Assembly: GCA_965230225.1 (NCBI GenBank)
Contig: CBDDKM010000004.1
Location: 207,535-271,534, forward strand
Reading direction: 5' to 3'
DNA length: 64,000 nt
DNA from: CALSMU01 sp965230225
Lineage (GTDB): Bacteria; Bacteroidota; Bacteroidia; Flavobacteriales_D; Parvicellaceae
The translations under genes were made by a program, and so were the position numbers. Positions 9,179-18,849 of the stretch are shown here, piece by piece (the stretch's first letter is position 1; each line of letters starts with the position of its first letter). The notes below the pieces were generated by a model. That model was given only the letters and a program-made list of their open reading frames with translations. It did no database searches and was not told the DNA's origin.

Positions 9179-11068
9179 ATGGGAATGGTTACACAAATTA
9201 CCGAAGCATGCAAACAAGCAATTGCCGGTCTATATAGTCATGAGGTAGCTGATAATCAGGTACAAATACAAAAAACAAAAAAAGAATTCGAAGGAGACTT
9301 AACCCTTGTGGTGTTTCCTTTGCTGAGAATAACTAAAAAATCGCCGGAAGCTTCAGCTGAAGAGATAGGAGAGTACCTGGTTCAGAATTCTGAACTGGTT
9401 GCCAACTATAACGTGGTAAAAGGTTTTTTAAACCTATCCATCGCAGATTCCATCTGGCTGAGTGCATTTAACCAATGGATTTCTAATGAGAATTACGGCT
9501 ATGCTGGTTCTTCATCAGGAAAAACTTTCATGGTAGAGTACTCTTCACCAAATACCAATAAACCACTGCATCTTGGTCACTTGCGTAATAACTTCTTGGG
9601 TTATTCGGTTTCCGAAATTTTAAAGGCAAATGGGCATGAAGTTTACAAAACCCAAATCATTAACGACCGTGGTATCCACATCTGTAAAAGCATGTTGGCC
9701 TGGCAAAGATTTGGAAACGGAGAAACTCCTGAGTCCAGTGGTTTAAAAGGAGATCACTTAGTAGGTAAGTATTATGTGCGATTTGATGTTGAGCTGAAAG
9801 CACAGTCCGAACCAATATTTAAAGAATTAATGCAAAATGGTGCTCCTGATAATGAGGAGGTGAATAAAGCCATTACCATTCTGAACAGTGGTGAGACATT
9901 GGATGAGGATAAGAAAAAAGGACTGGAAGGAAAAGTAATGGATTTGGCGAAAGCTAAAACAGAAATTCTTCAGGCTGCTCAGGATATGCTTAGAAAATGG
10001 GAAGCAAAAGAACCTGAAATCTACTCTTTATGGGAAACTATGAATGGATGGGTGTATGAGGGATTTGATGTAACCTATAAAGAAATGGGAGTAGACTTCG
10101 ATAAATTATACTACGAGTCGGATACCTATATTCTTGGAAAAAATGTAGTAGAAGAGGGATTGGCCAAAGGAGATTTTTACCAAAAAGAGGATGGTTCAGT
10201 TTGGTGTGATTTAAGCTCTCACAAAATGGATGATAAATTACTTCTTCGTGGAGATGGAACTTCGGTTTACATGACACAAGATGTAGGAACTGCCATTGAG
10301 CGTTATAAAGATTACCCTAACCTTTCAGGATTAACTTATACAGTTGGAAACGAGCAAAATCATCACTTCAAGGTATTGTTTACCATCCTCAAGAAATTGG
10401 GATATAGCTGGGCCGATGGATGTTACCATTTGTCGTACGGAATGGTGGAGTTGCCAAAAGGAATGGGACGGATGAAATCTCGTGAAGGTACCGTTGTAGA
10501 TGCCGATGACCTGATGAATAACATGGTAGAAGATGCCAAAGAAATGACTCAGGAAAGAGGACACATCGAAGGAATGACAGATGAAGAAAAGTACCAATTG
10601 TATAAAACTATTGGTCATGGAGGTTTAAAGTATTATCTGTTAAAGGTTGATCCAAAGAAAAAGTTGGTGTTTAATCCACACGAGAGTATCGACCTGAATG
10701 GTAATACAGGTCCATTTATTCAATACGCTTTTGCAAGAATTCAATCCATTGTTAGAAAATCAGAAGGATTTGATAAAGCGGTTGACCTTGGAATTAGCAT
10801 GAACGATTACGAAAGAACTTTGATTACCGAGCTGTCAGATTATCCAGCTGTAATTAAAGAAGCAGGGGAGCAATATAGCCCTGCATTAATTGCAAACTAT
10901 GCTTACAATTTGGCTAAATCATATAACTCATTTTTCCAGGCAGTGCCTATTCTAAAAGCAGAAAGTCAATCTGAACTAAATTTCAGAGTAGCGCTGAGCT
11001 ATCAGGTAGGAGAGGTGTTAAAGTCCTCCATGAAACTACTGGGAATAAACGTACCGGAAAGAATGTAA
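9179..11068 (+). CDS. argS: Arginine--tRNA ligase
   Basis: 629 residues, a class I aminoacyl-tRNA synthetase. Visible are an N-terminal Arg-tRNA-synthetase additional domain, the HIGH-type motif in SPNTNKPLHLGHLRNN, the catalytic body (YMTQDVGTAIERY, TYTVGNEQNHHF), the KMSKS-equivalent GRMKSREGTVVDADDL, and the C-terminal DALR anticodon-binding domain. It charges tRNA-Arg in the cytosol. The ATG at 9179 is used; another ATG two codons later makes little difference. The upstream gene encodes arginase. A bidirectional terminator follows. Confidence 0.98.
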   Translation: MGMVTQITEACKQAIAGLYSHEVADNQVQIQKTKKEFEGDLTLVVFPLLRITKKSPEASAEEIGEYLVQNSELVANYNVVKGFLNLSIADSIWLSAFNQWISNENYGYAGSSSGKTFMVEYSSPNTNKPLHLGHLRNNFLGYSVSEILKANGHEVYKTQIINDRGIHICKSMLAWQRFGNGETPESSGLKGDHLVGKYYVRFDVELKAQSEPIFKELMQNGAPDNEEVNKAITILNSGETLDEDKKKGLEGKVMDLAKAKTEILQAAQDMLRKWEAKEPEIYSLWETMNGWVYEGFDVTYKEMGVDFDKLYYESDTYILGKNVVEEGLAKGDFYQKEDGSVWCDLSSHKMDDKLLLRGDGTSVYMTQDVGTAIERYKDYPNLSGLTYTVGNEQNHHFKVLFTILKKLGYSWADGCYHLSYGMVELPKGMGRMKSREGTVVDADDLMNNMVEDAKEMTQERGHIEGMTDEEKYQLYKTIGHGGLKYYLLKVDPKKKLVFNPHESIDLNGNTGPFIQYAFARIQSIVRKSEGFDKAVDLGISMNDYERTLITELSDYPAVIKEAGEQYSPALIANYAYNLAKSYNSFFQAVPILKAESQSELNFRVALSYQVGEVLKSSMKLLGINVPERM

Positions 11069-11070
11069 TA

Positions 11071-11104
11071 AAAAAAAGCCTCTGAAATTTCAGAGGCTTT
11101 TTAG
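11071..11104. terminator. Bidirectional intrinsic terminator between argS and the porP-like gene
   Basis: The perfect palindrome GCCTCTGAAATTTCAGAGGC (11078-11097) is flanked by an A-run on the left and a T-run on the right. It can therefore terminate argS on the plus strand and the porP-like gene on the minus strand. Confidence 0.9.
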
Positions 11105-11108
11105 TTTG

Positions 11109-12074
11109 TTAAAATCGTTGCGCCGGAGCTTTTCGTTCTTCTGGTGCGTCCTCTTCTGGCATGCTGTCCACTTCTCCTTCTTCCTTTTTATCCAGTTTAA
11201 ATCGAAGCATTATTTCATGACTTCCACTAGTATTGGAGGAAGCTCCATAGTTTGAGAATTCATAAGCATAGGTAATTCCAAATTTTTCGGCTACTTCCAT
11301 TCCCAGGTTAATTAAGAAACCACCTTGTTGTCTAACACCAAGACCTCCCCAGTACTTTTTCTCAAACGTAAAGTTCCCGATAAAGTCCAATTGTCTGTTT
11401 TGATTCTGAGCATCTCTGATCAATAAAGTAGGGATAAAGCTAACCTTATCGTCAATCGCCATGTCGTAAGAGGCATAGAACATGGTGTGTCTAGTAAGGT
11501 TATAAGCTCCTTCAATATTTTGCATGTCCAAACTAACATCCGATTGCAACATTTGAGGAAATGATAATCCAATTTTTAGATCCTTCTTAAAGGTATAATG
11601 AATTCCAAATTGAGCATCGAATGCAGTACCATTCAATTGAGGATTCAGTAGTACATCATCTGTATAGTCATCAGCAGTTACAGAGTTTAAATCCAGCTTA
11701 CCCTGAACCATACCTAAAGAAATACCAAAGGCTAAATTGTTGTCTCTGTTCAGCTTTAATCGATAGGCATAGCTAACGTTAGCATTAAGTCTTTCCAGAA
11801 AAGCCATTTTATCCATAGATAAACTAGCTCCAATTCCCATTTTATTGTTTAGCTGATGTTGTCCCGTAATCCAGGTGGTTACAGGTGCTCCTTCAAACCC
11901 TAACCATTGCATTCTGTGACTAAGATTAAACTGAGTAGCTTTTTCACTACCAACTACCGCTGGGTTTACTGTATACATATTATAAGCATACAAGGTGTTC
12001 AACGGAGTCTGTTGTGCGTACATTCCCAATGAAAGGAATAATGCGATCAATGTTGTTACGTTTCTCATCTTCAT
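11109..12074 (-). CDS. PorP/SprF family type IX secretion membrane protein
   Basis: 321 residues with a signal peptide (MKMRNVTTLIALFLSLGMYAQQ), then the PorP/SprF signature: PLNTLYAYNMYTVNPAVVGSEKATQFNLSHR split across the N-terminus, YAYRLKL, FGIHYTF and many amphipathic beta strands typical of a 14-strand outer-membrane barrel. In Flavobacterium, SprF-type proteins are paired with adhesins bearing type B C-terminal domains and are needed for their export through T9SS. Here the gene starts 10 bases after the HYR adhesin, which carries exactly that domain type, so it is probably the dedicated partner. A charged tail (DKKEEGEVDSMPEEDAPEE) is unusual. Confidence 0.92.
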   Translation of the reverse strand: MKMRNVTTLIALFLSLGMYAQQTPLNTLYAYNMYTVNPAVVGSEKATQFNLSHRMQWLGFEGAPVTTWITGQHQLNNKMGIGASLSMDKMAFLERLNANVSYAYRLKLNRDNNLAFGISLGMVQGKLDLNSVTADDYTDDVLLNPQLNGTAFDAQFGIHYTFKKDLKIGLSFPQMLQSDVSLDMQNIEGAYNLTRHTMFYASYDMAIDDKVSFIPTLLIRDAQNQNRQLDFIGNFTFEKKYWGGLGVRQQGGFLINLGMEVAEKFGITYAYEFSNYGASSNTSGSHEIMLRFKLDKKEEGEVDSMPEEDAPEERKAPAQRF

Positions 12075-12084
12075 TTCTATTGGT

Positions 12085-15000
12085 TTATTTCATTAATAAT
12101 ACACTTCCTTTAAAGTCTTCGTTACCACAGGAGATTACGTAATAATATGTTCCTTCTGGTAGTAAATTACCGTCCATATCTGTACCTCCCCAGTTGTTAC
12201 TGTAAGCATTGGTTTCCCAAACCAGAGTTCCCCATCGGTTAAATATCGAAACCCTACATCCCGATATAAGAGAAAGCTTGTTGACGTTCCAGGTGTCGTT
12301 TTTGCCATCACCATTAGGAGAAAGGAAATTGTTGATTACCAGATCATCCATGGTGAGCGTGTTCACATTTACAATTACTCCGTCTTCTGCTTCACATCCG
12401 TCGGGACTTGTTGCAGTTAAGAAATATTCTGTAGATACCGTAGGTGAAACCGTTGGAGTAAGAGTACTTCCATCTGTCATGTTGTAATTCGGGCTCCATT
12501 CAAAACTGCTGGCATTCGAAACTGTACCATCTAACATATAGCTTTCACCTTCTTCTATTAATGTTCCTGGTCCTGCATCCACTACAACAGGTGGGAAGAT
12601 TTCCACATCAAAACTACAAGTGGTCGTGTTGTTCAAGTCATCAGTAACAGAGTAGGTCAGTGTTGTAACTCCAACTGGGAAGAAAGATCCACTTGATAAT
12701 CCAGTTCCGTCAGTTTGAGTAGTTACCGGAATACCGCAGTTATCAGTTCCAATTGGTTCTAAATAGGAAATCAAACTATCGCATGATTCAATATCGGCCG
12801 GACAAACAATTTGAGGAGGAATTGAATCATTAGCAATGGCATTGAAAGTACATGTAGAGGTATTCCCACTTGCATCTTGTGCTGTTAATGTAATCGTATT
12901 AATACCAGAAAGTATTACACCCATTCCAGGACTCTGGAAAACCGCTGGAGATGGATCACAGAAATCTGTTACCAAAGCAGCAGTAGTTAAGTCAGGTAAA
13001 GTGTACTGACAGCTAGCGTCGATATCCAATACTGTGTCACTCGGACAAGTTAAATCCGGAGCGGTGGTATCCGCTACTGTAATCGTAAATGAACAAGAAT
13101 TATTATTACCAGATAAATCTGATACAAAAATGGCTATGGTTTGCGAAGCTCCAATTCCTGATAGTACAGTACCAGCTGGTACCGATTGACTAAAGGTGTA
13201 AGTTGGATCACAATTGTCAACAATAGTAAGAGTTGAATAATAGTCAGGAATAACGTATTCGCAGTTGGCATTTGCAGGAACATCTGGGTTCAACGGACAA
13301 TCAATAACAGGAGCTGTATTGTCGATTACAGTAATGTCGAATGCACAACTATCTACATTTCCAGCATCGTCGGTTGCATACATTTGTACTGTTGTAGTAC
13401 TACCAGTAGATAATGAAGTTCCAATGGCTACGGATTGGGTAATGGTAATATTATTACAATTATCAGTAGCTCCTAATAGGGAGCTAAAGTCTGCCATAAT
13501 GTACTCGCAATTGGCATCTGCTCCTATGGTAGTATCATTAACACAGATGTTAATCACTGGTTTAATTGTGTCAATCAGGTTTACATTAAATGTGCAATTG
13601 GTGGAGTTTCCTAATCCATCTTGAGCAGTTATTGTAACAACACTAACGGTTCCGGTTACTACTGTTCCAGCAGCAGGCGATTGTGTAATAAAGGTAATTC
13701 CTCCACAGTTATCTGTTGCAGAGGCTAGTGATGTATAGTCCGCTAATGTAAATTCACAGTTACTGTTAACGTATTCATCTTGATCCGGTACACAAGTAAG
13801 TGTAGGAGCAAGTGTGTCTGCCATCGTTAATAAGAACGAGCATACAGAAGAGTTTCCTGAAATATCTGTTGCCGTAAATGAAATAAATTGATTACCCCCT
13901 CCAGAAAGCACAGTTCCGGGAACAGGAGATTGAGTGATGCTTGGGTTAGGATCACAGTTATCTGTAGATGTAATCAATGGAACAAAATCAGGTAAAGTAT
14001 AATCACAACTAGCATCTAAGTAAACAGTGCTATCCGAAATGCAAGTCACTGTTGGTGCAATTGGATCATCCACAATAACCTGGAAAGAACAGCTGTCTGC
14101 ATTTCCACTGGCATCTGTTACAATTAACCAAACCACTTGTGAAGAGGTGATGGTTGTTCCGGCTACAGGATTCTGAGTAACTGCTGGAGAGGCATCACAA
14201 TTGTCTGCTACAGTAGCCAAACCAGTATAGTTTCCTAATGAAGCCTGACAAGTACCCGAAGCCGAAACATTTTGATCAGTAGGGCAGGTGATAGTTGGAG
14301 TAATAGTATCCAATACATCCACATCAAAGGTACAAGTAGCAACGTTACCAGAAGTATCTGTTGCAGTTAATGTAATCGAATGAGTACCTGCTGTAGATAG
14401 AGTAGATCCAGCGGTTGGAGATTGAGTAACCGTAACAATACTAATGTCACAATGATCGGTAACGGTTGCCATCCCTGTGTAATCCGCTAAAGTAGCATTA
14501 CAGCTGGCATCCGCGTAAATCGTTTGGTTAGAAGGGCAAGAGATAGAAGCTGCTTCAACATCTTCTACAGTAATATAAAAAGTACAGGTATCTCCTTCGT
14601 TACCAACAGCATCAGTTATTTTATATTGCTGGATAGTAGTTCCAATAGGGAAATTGTCTCCCGAAGTTAATCCGGTTGCATCAATTTGAGTCACAATTTC
14701 ACCAGAACAATTATCCGCACCCACGGGCAAAGTATAGGTAACCACAGCATCACAAGTTCCAGCGTCATTATTAACAGTAATGTCCGAAGTACAAATTGTA
14801 AAAGCAGGAGCTTCGTTGTCTTCCACTGTAACAGTAAAAGAACAAGTAACAGAATTTCCTGCAGCATCTAATGCTTCAAAACTTTGGGTGGTGGTACCAA
14901 TTGGGAACGTACTTCCAGTTGCCAGTCCAGTACCATCTGTTTGGTTAAGTGTTATAACAGAGCAATTATCAGTAGCAGCTGGAGTAGTGTAGTTCACAAC

Positions 15001-15636
15001 AGCATCACAACTACCTGGATCAGTACTAACAGTCATGTCGCTTAAACAAGCAGTTCCAAAGGTTGGGTCTTCCGTATCTGACACTGTTACATCAAAAGAA
15101 CAGGTTGTTACATTTCCGGCATCATCTTCTAATTTGTATACAATGGTAGTCGTTCCAATCGGAAATACGTCTCCCGAAAATAATCCTGAACCATCAAATT
15201 TTGAAACAATTACCGGAGCTCCACAGTTATCCGTTGCGGTTGGAGTAGTATAGGTTATTACAGCTCCACAAATACCCGGGTCGTTCACGGTAGTAACATC
15301 TGCAGGACAATGTGTAATGGTTGGTGGTTCGTTATCCGAAACGGTAATGTTGAATGTACATACGGTACTCCCTCCAGGACCAGTTGCTGTGTACTCTATA
15401 GTGGTGGTTCCAACTGGAAAGGTGTCTCCGGAAGTAAGTCCGGTGGCATCCGTTTGAGTTATGGTAACTCCAGTACAGTTAGAGGAGCAGGTTGGAATAG
15501 TGTAAGTTACAATCGCTCCGCAAACTCCTGCGTCGTTATTGGTATTAATGTCCGATGGACAATTTAAAACAGGTGCCTGAGCAAATGTTAAATTACTACA
15601 TAAAAAGAGAGTAGTAAACAGTAAAAATATCTTCAT
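12085..15636 (-). CDS. HYR-repeat adhesin with gliding-type (type B) C-terminal domain
   Basis: 1183 residues. A signal peptide (1-~20, ending TFAQA) is followed by twelve HYR (hyalin-like) repeats of about 82 residues, covering ~24-1013 (bases ~12598-15567). Repeats 1-4 are one class (QTDATGLTSGDTFPVGTTT pattern), repeats 5-11 a second class (DASC..TL.DYT, TQSP.AGT pattern), and repeat 12 returns to the first class with a shortened start. A PKD-like module follows (~1020-1090), and the gliding-associated C-terminal domain closes the protein (FLSPNGDGKNDTW, IFNRWGTLVWE, LPEGTYYYVI). Paired cysteines in each repeat suggest disulfide staples in an extracellular stalk. It is probably a surface adhesin exported by T9SS with the adjacent PorP-like protein. 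Confidence 0.92.
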   Translation of the reverse strand: MKIFLLFTTLFLCSNLTFAQAPVLNCPSDINTNNDAGVCGAIVTYTIPTCSSNCTGVTITQTDATGLTSGDTFPVGTTTIEYTATGPGGSTVCTFNITVSDNEPPTITHCPADVTTVNDPGICGAVITYTTPTATDNCGAPVIVSKFDGSGLFSGDVFPIGTTTIVYKLEDDAGNVTTCSFDVTVSDTEDPTFGTACLSDMTVSTDPGSCDAVVNYTTPAATDNCSVITLNQTDGTGLATGSTFPIGTTTQSFEALDAAGNSVTCSFTVTVEDNEAPAFTICTSDITVNNDAGTCDAVVTYTLPVGADNCSGEIVTQIDATGLTSGDNFPIGTTIQQYKITDAVGNEGDTCTFYITVEDVEAASISCPSNQTIYADASCNATLADYTGMATVTDHCDISIVTVTQSPTAGSTLSTAGTHSITLTATDTSGNVATCTFDVDVLDTITPTITCPTDQNVSASGTCQASLGNYTGLATVADNCDASPAVTQNPVAGTTITSSQVVWLIVTDASGNADSCSFQVIVDDPIAPTVTCISDSTVYLDASCDYTLPDFVPLITSTDNCDPNPSITQSPVPGTVLSGGGNQFISFTATDISGNSSVCSFLLTMADTLAPTLTCVPDQDEYVNSNCEFTLADYTSLASATDNCGGITFITQSPAAGTVVTGTVSVVTITAQDGLGNSTNCTFNVNLIDTIKPVINICVNDTTIGADANCEYIMADFSSLLGATDNCNNITITQSVAIGTSLSTGSTTTVQMYATDDAGNVDSCAFDITVIDNTAPVIDCPLNPDVPANANCEYVIPDYYSTLTIVDNCDPTYTFSQSVPAGTVLSGIGASQTIAIFVSDLSGNNNSCSFTITVADTTAPDLTCPSDTVLDIDASCQYTLPDLTTAALVTDFCDPSPAVFQSPGMGVILSGINTITLTAQDASGNTSTCTFNAIANDSIPPQIVCPADIESCDSLISYLEPIGTDNCGIPVTTQTDGTGLSSGSFFPVGVTTLTYSVTDDLNNTTTCSFDVEIFPPVVVDAGPGTLIEEGESYMLDGTVSNASSFEWSPNYNMTDGSTLTPTVSPTVSTEYFLTATSPDGCEAEDGVIVNVNTLTMDDLVINNFLSPNGDGKNDTWNVNKLSLISGCRVSIFNRWGTLVWETNAYSNNWGGTDMDGNLLPEGTYYYVISCGNEDFKGSVLLMK

Positions 15637-15690
15637 ATCGTGAACTATATAAGAGGCTAATGTACAAAATAATAGGCCACAAAAAAAGGG

Positions 15691-16197
15691 CTATTCCAGC
15701 CCTTTAATTGATTTCAGTTTTTGTATATATGTTGGGCTTGTTGCAAACCCAACCTTCGCAAGGAAGTCATAATAATCTCCTCCTGTATAATGCCTGTCTT
15801 GCCACCTTTTGTAGTAGGCTACACAGTCTTTCCAGGAGTCGTACTCCAAGTACCGCTTCTTGTAATAGAATCCAAAAATGTTGTTTCTGGATAAAGAGCA
15901 GTTGGTACATTTAAACCATCCGGTTTCTAAAACCGCTTGTCTCAATACAATTTCGTAGTGTTGAACACCAGCGGCAATTAGTTCCTTTCTTAAGTTCTCG
16001 ATGGTTAAAGCATTCTCTCCCTCCTCCGGTGGATTGGTATTTCCACCATTAGCCATAGTGGCCATAGGAGTCAAGATCATCATCAAACCAAAAAGCATCC
16101 TTTTTATCTTAGATACTCTTCGTTTAAATAATCGATAGGCAATTGCATTCGATGTAATTGCTCTATCTTTCCTTTTATTGTAAGCGATTGCTTTCAT
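15691..16197 (-). CDS. Glucosaminidase-domain protein (GH73-like peptidoglycan hydrolase)
   Basis: 168 residues. An N-terminal basic stretch and hydrophobic helix (RMLFGLMMILTPMATMANG) form a late signal peptide, followed by a compact glucosaminidase fold: AGVQHYEIVLRQAVLETGWFKC with the likely catalytic Glu in LETGWF, then NNIFGFYYKKR and a YYKRW..RHY block. Enzymes of this type cleave the glycan strand of murein. It is the first gene of a minus-strand unit, 54 bases upstream of the HYR adhesin. That suggests it opens or remodels peptidoglycan for assembly of the surface complex, but this is inference from position. Confidence 0.82.
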   Translation of the reverse strand: MKAIAYNKRKDRAITSNAIAYRLFKRRVSKIKRMLFGLMMILTPMATMANGGNTNPPEEGENALTIENLRKELIAAGVQHYEIVLRQAVLETGWFKCTNCSLSRNNIFGFYYKKRYLEYDSWKDCVAYYKRWQDRHYTGGDYYDFLAKVGFATSPTYIQKLKSIKGLE

Positions 16198-16229
16198 TTT
16201 AATTCTTTCAGCTCCTTCGAAAAGGGGCG

Positions 16230-16261
16230 CAAAGGTAATAGAATTTTTTATTCAAAAACAA
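16230..16261 (-). promoter_or_regulatory. Bacteroidota-type promoter for the glucosaminidase-adhesin-porP unit
   Basis: On the minus strand a TTG (16259-16261) is separated by 21 bases from TACCTTTG (16230-16237), matching the known TTG...TAnnTTTG consensus of the phylum. It lies 33 bases upstream of the start codon. Confidence 0.6.
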
Positions 16262-16400
16262 AAATGTTATGATTTTAACGATAAAAACGCTGATAAAAAG
16301 ATAAATTAACATGTTGAAGAGGTTAATATTTTGTTTAAGTACTTCTTTTTCAGGGATAAAAAATGGTAAGTAGCAAAACCATTTTGGTTCAATTGTTGCT

Positions 16401-16408
16401 TATATTTG
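16401..16408 (+). promoter_or_regulatory. Putative -7 element for the FecR-like protein gene
   Basis: TATATTTG fits TAnnTTTG exactly, 25 bases before the ATG at 16433. No well-spaced TTG is seen upstream (the nearest is 14 bases away), so only the -7 half is convincing. Confidence 0.4.
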
Positions 16409-16432
16409 TACATAAATCAAACAAATAGTAAA

Positions 16433-17254
16433 ATGAAAGCTACTCTTATTGTTGTGTCACTTGGAATTATGGCAATAGCCACGGGGTTCAAAGCAAATAA
16501 AGACATTGCTCCAGAAGCAAAATCTGCAGTGTTAGATAATTACAAAGTGATTAAAGTAGATGGTAGAATTGTTTTTCAATCTTCCGGTAAAGACATGCAT
16601 ACCGGAGATCAATTTGCCAGTAATGAGAAGTTGAGCTTTAAAACCAACGAATCAAGAGCAGCAGTAATCAGCAAGCAAAAGGGGAGGTTCGTACTTACTC
16701 CTAGTGCTAAAAGCAGTAGTGCTTCCAACCTACTTCCCGCTATGAATAATGTAAGCTCAAGAGCAGGTGCATTAATCAATGCCATAGATTTAAAAAATCA
16801 TTTTAGTGAGAATTACCTGGTTTTGGGAGAACTTGAATTGAAGATTAGTAAGGAAAGTTACCCTATGAGTAAGGATAACTTCTTTTACCTACAGTACGGG
16901 TACAATGGAGAAATTATTCCAAAGAAATTACCGTTCCATGGTGATACACTAGAGTTTACTCCAAAAGAAATTTTTACCATAGATGGTAAGGAGGTGAAGG
17001 TACCTTCTAAAACAGATGTGTCTATCTACTATAGAGATAACGTAAACAAGAAATCAGTTAAGGTGAGTGATTTCACCCTGGTTGTTCCTAACAATAAAGA
17101 ATTGCTGGAAGAGCTAAAAGTGATTACCGGAGAGTTACAGGGGAAAAAAGAAGAGAAGATCAAAGACGAAGTAACCGCTTACTTAAACGAATTTTACGGA
17201 AAGCCTAACAAGGATAACCTGAGCTATTGGTTAAAGAAAAACATGAAGTTGTAA
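16433..17254 (+). CDS. Exported protein with a FecR-like N-terminal segment, function unknown
   Basis: The open frame extends to a TTG at 16406, but that codon is part of a likely -7 element, so the ATG at 16433 is chosen (273 residues). A signal peptide (MKATLIVVSLGIMAIATGFKA) precedes a segment with FecR-like flavour: YKVIKVDGRIVFQSSGKDMHTGDQFASNEKL split by turns, then FKTNESRAAVISKQKGRFVLTP. The rest is mixed alpha/beta with a charged C-terminal helix (ELLEELKVITGELQGKKEEK). Such proteins are common in Bacteroidota but uncharacterised; no sigma/anti-sigma partner is adjacent. Location is probably periplasmic. Confidence 0.65.
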   Translation: MKATLIVVSLGIMAIATGFKANKDIAPEAKSAVLDNYKVIKVDGRIVFQSSGKDMHTGDQFASNEKLSFKTNESRAAVISKQKGRFVLTPSAKSSSASNLLPAMNNVSSRAGALINAIDLKNHFSENYLVLGELELKISKESYPMSKDNFFYLQYGYNGEIIPKKLPFHGDTLEFTPKEIFTIDGKEVKVPSKTDVSIYYRDNVNKKSVKVSDFTLVVPNNKELLEELKVITGELQGKKEEKIKDEVTAYLNEFYGKPNKDNLSYWLKKNMKL

Positions 17255-17348
17255 TAGATCTTGTTTTTTTAGAAAGATTTTAAAACTTTTATTCGATATT
17301 TAGTTTAAAAAGGAGTCTTGATTGTTATCTTTACTATAAAGGTAGTTT

Positions 17349-18302
17349 ATGGCCAAGAACCGATCTTATAATGATTACCCCAGTTGGAAGGGGTTCCAAA
17401 AGTACTTCCCGGAAGCCTTTAGAATTAATGATGAAAACCAGCCACAAGAAGAGTATTGGGACTGGAAGGACTATTCAGTTCATATAGATAGGTATGTTCC
17501 GGAAAACAATACCAAATCAGTAAAAATAATTCTAGTTCACGGTGGTGGTGGAAATGGAAGAATGCTTTCTCCTATGGGAGTAGTATTGAGAAGTGAAGGA
17601 TATGAGTGTGTGGCTGCGGACATGCCCGGTTTTGGTTTAACGGAAATAAGAACACCTAATAGTTACGATACCTGGGTTGAACTGGTTTGTGATTTAATTG
17701 ATCGAGAATATCAGCGAGATGGAAAACCGCCCATTCTTTGTGGGATTAGTTTAGGAGGTATGTTATCCTATCATGCAGCCTGTAAAAATGATAAAGTAAA
17801 AGGATTAATGGTGTCAAGCCTGGCAGATACCACCAGGCATGAGGTACAAATGGCCCTGTCTAAAAACAAGATGATGGGGTTTATGGGAAGTAAAGGACTC
17901 TCAGCCTTTAAGGAGTTGACGGATAATGTAAAAGTTCCTATAAAGATTACCACTAAAATGTGGGCCATGGCCAATAACCAATCTTTTGTAGCTAAACTAA
18001 AAAAGGACAAGGTCGGATCTGGTAGTTGGGTGTATCTGAAGTTCCTAAGAACTTTATTCGAAGCAACTCCTGCCATACAGCCGGAAGATTTTACAAGATG
18101 CCCTCTAATGTTTTTCCAGCCTACAGAAGATTTTATTATTCCATGGGAAATTTCAGAACCATTTTACAATAGATTGGCTTGTGATAAAAGTGTTGTGTTT
18201 TTAGAGAATTGTGGACACATACCGATGGAACAGCCGGGGATGGACCAATTAAAAGAGGCCGCCATGAAGTTCATTCACCAAAGAGAACAAGAAATTGATT
18301 AG
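17349..18302 (+). CDS. Alpha/beta hydrolase
   Basis: 317 residues, no signal peptide, so cytosolic. The alpha/beta-hydrolase landmarks are present: oxyanion-hole loop LVHGGGGNGRML (~residue 64), nucleophile elbow CGISLGGML (G-x-S-x-G, Ser ~135), an acidic residue in QPTEDFIIPWE, and the catalytic His in ENCGHIPMEQPG near the C-terminus. Substrate is unknown; the fold covers esterases, lipases and peptidases. It is transcribed alone toward the convergent rplS, with a hairpin between them. Confidence 0.85.
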   Translation: MAKNRSYNDYPSWKGFQKYFPEAFRINDENQPQEEYWDWKDYSVHIDRYVPENNTKSVKIILVHGGGGNGRMLSPMGVVLRSEGYECVAADMPGFGLTEIRTPNSYDTWVELVCDLIDREYQRDGKPPILCGISLGGMLSYHAACKNDKVKGLMVSSLADTTRHEVQMALSKNKMMGFMGSKGLSAFKELTDNVKVPIKITTKMWAMANNQSFVAKLKKDKVGSGSWVYLKFLRTLFEATPAIQPEDFTRCPLMFFQPTEDFIIPWEISEPFYNRLACDKSVVFLENCGHIPMEQPGMDQLKEAAMKFIHQREQEID

Positions 18303-18310
18303 GGGAAATA

Positions 18311-18340
18311 AAAAAAGCCCTTCGTCTTGTGACGAAAGGC
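18311..18340 (-). terminator. Intrinsic terminator of trmD-rplS
   Basis: Read on the minus strand, a hairpin GCCTTTCGTC/GACGAAGGGC (one mismatch, 4-base loop) is followed by a run of six T. It lies just beyond the rplS stop codon. Confidence 0.75.
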
Positions 18341-18364
18341 TTCGTAATTGACATCAAGTCAAAA

Positions 18365-18724
18365 TTATTTTTTAGCGTAGTGCTTTTTCTCTTTAATTCT
18401 AGCAGACTTACCTCTTCTTTCTCTCAAGTAGAAGATTCTAGCTCTACGAACAGCTCCATGCTTAACAACCTTAATTTCTTCAAGGAATGGAGAAGAGATT
18501 GGGAAAATTCTTTCAACAGCAGTGTTTCCAGAAATTTTACGGATAGTGAAAGTCTCAGTAGTTCCTGATCCTCTTCTTTGTAAAACTACTCCCTGGAAAG
18601 ACTGAAGTCTTTCTTTTTCACCCTCTTTAATTTTATATGTAACAACCAAAGTGTCTCCAGCTCCAAATTCTGGCCATTGTTTGGTTTCAACTAAATCTTG
18701 TTCTATTTGCTTAATAATGTCCAT
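18365..18724 (-). CDS. rplS: 50S ribosomal protein L19
   Basis: 119 residues, full length for L19. Characteristic stretches are visible: DTLVVTYKIKEGEKERLQSFQG, QRRGSG..ETFTIRKIS, VERIFPISSP and RRARIFYLRERRGKSARI. L19 sits at the 30S/50S interface. It follows trmD on the minus strand, the usual trmD-rplS order, here with a 125-base gap. A terminator follows. Confidence 0.98.
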   Translation of the reverse strand: MDIIKQIEQDLVETKQWPEFGAGDTLVVTYKIKEGEKERLQSFQGVVLQRRGSGTTETFTIRKISGNTAVERIFPISSPFLEEIKVVKHGAVRRARIFYLRERRGKSARIKEKKHYAKK

Positions 18725-18849
18725 GACTGTAATTAATTTCTAAGTCCTCAAAATCGGGCTGCAATATTACGAATAAATATTTGATAAATCCCAATGGCAT
18801 TCTAATTATTTATCGAAACTTTTTTTCGAATGGAAGTTTAGGCTCTTAT

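Noticed and set aside
12209..15567. Several plus-strand open frames of 60-119 codons inside the HYR adhesin
   Set aside because: They are antisense shadows produced by the repetitive, Thr/Ser-rich repeats; no start signals or family features.
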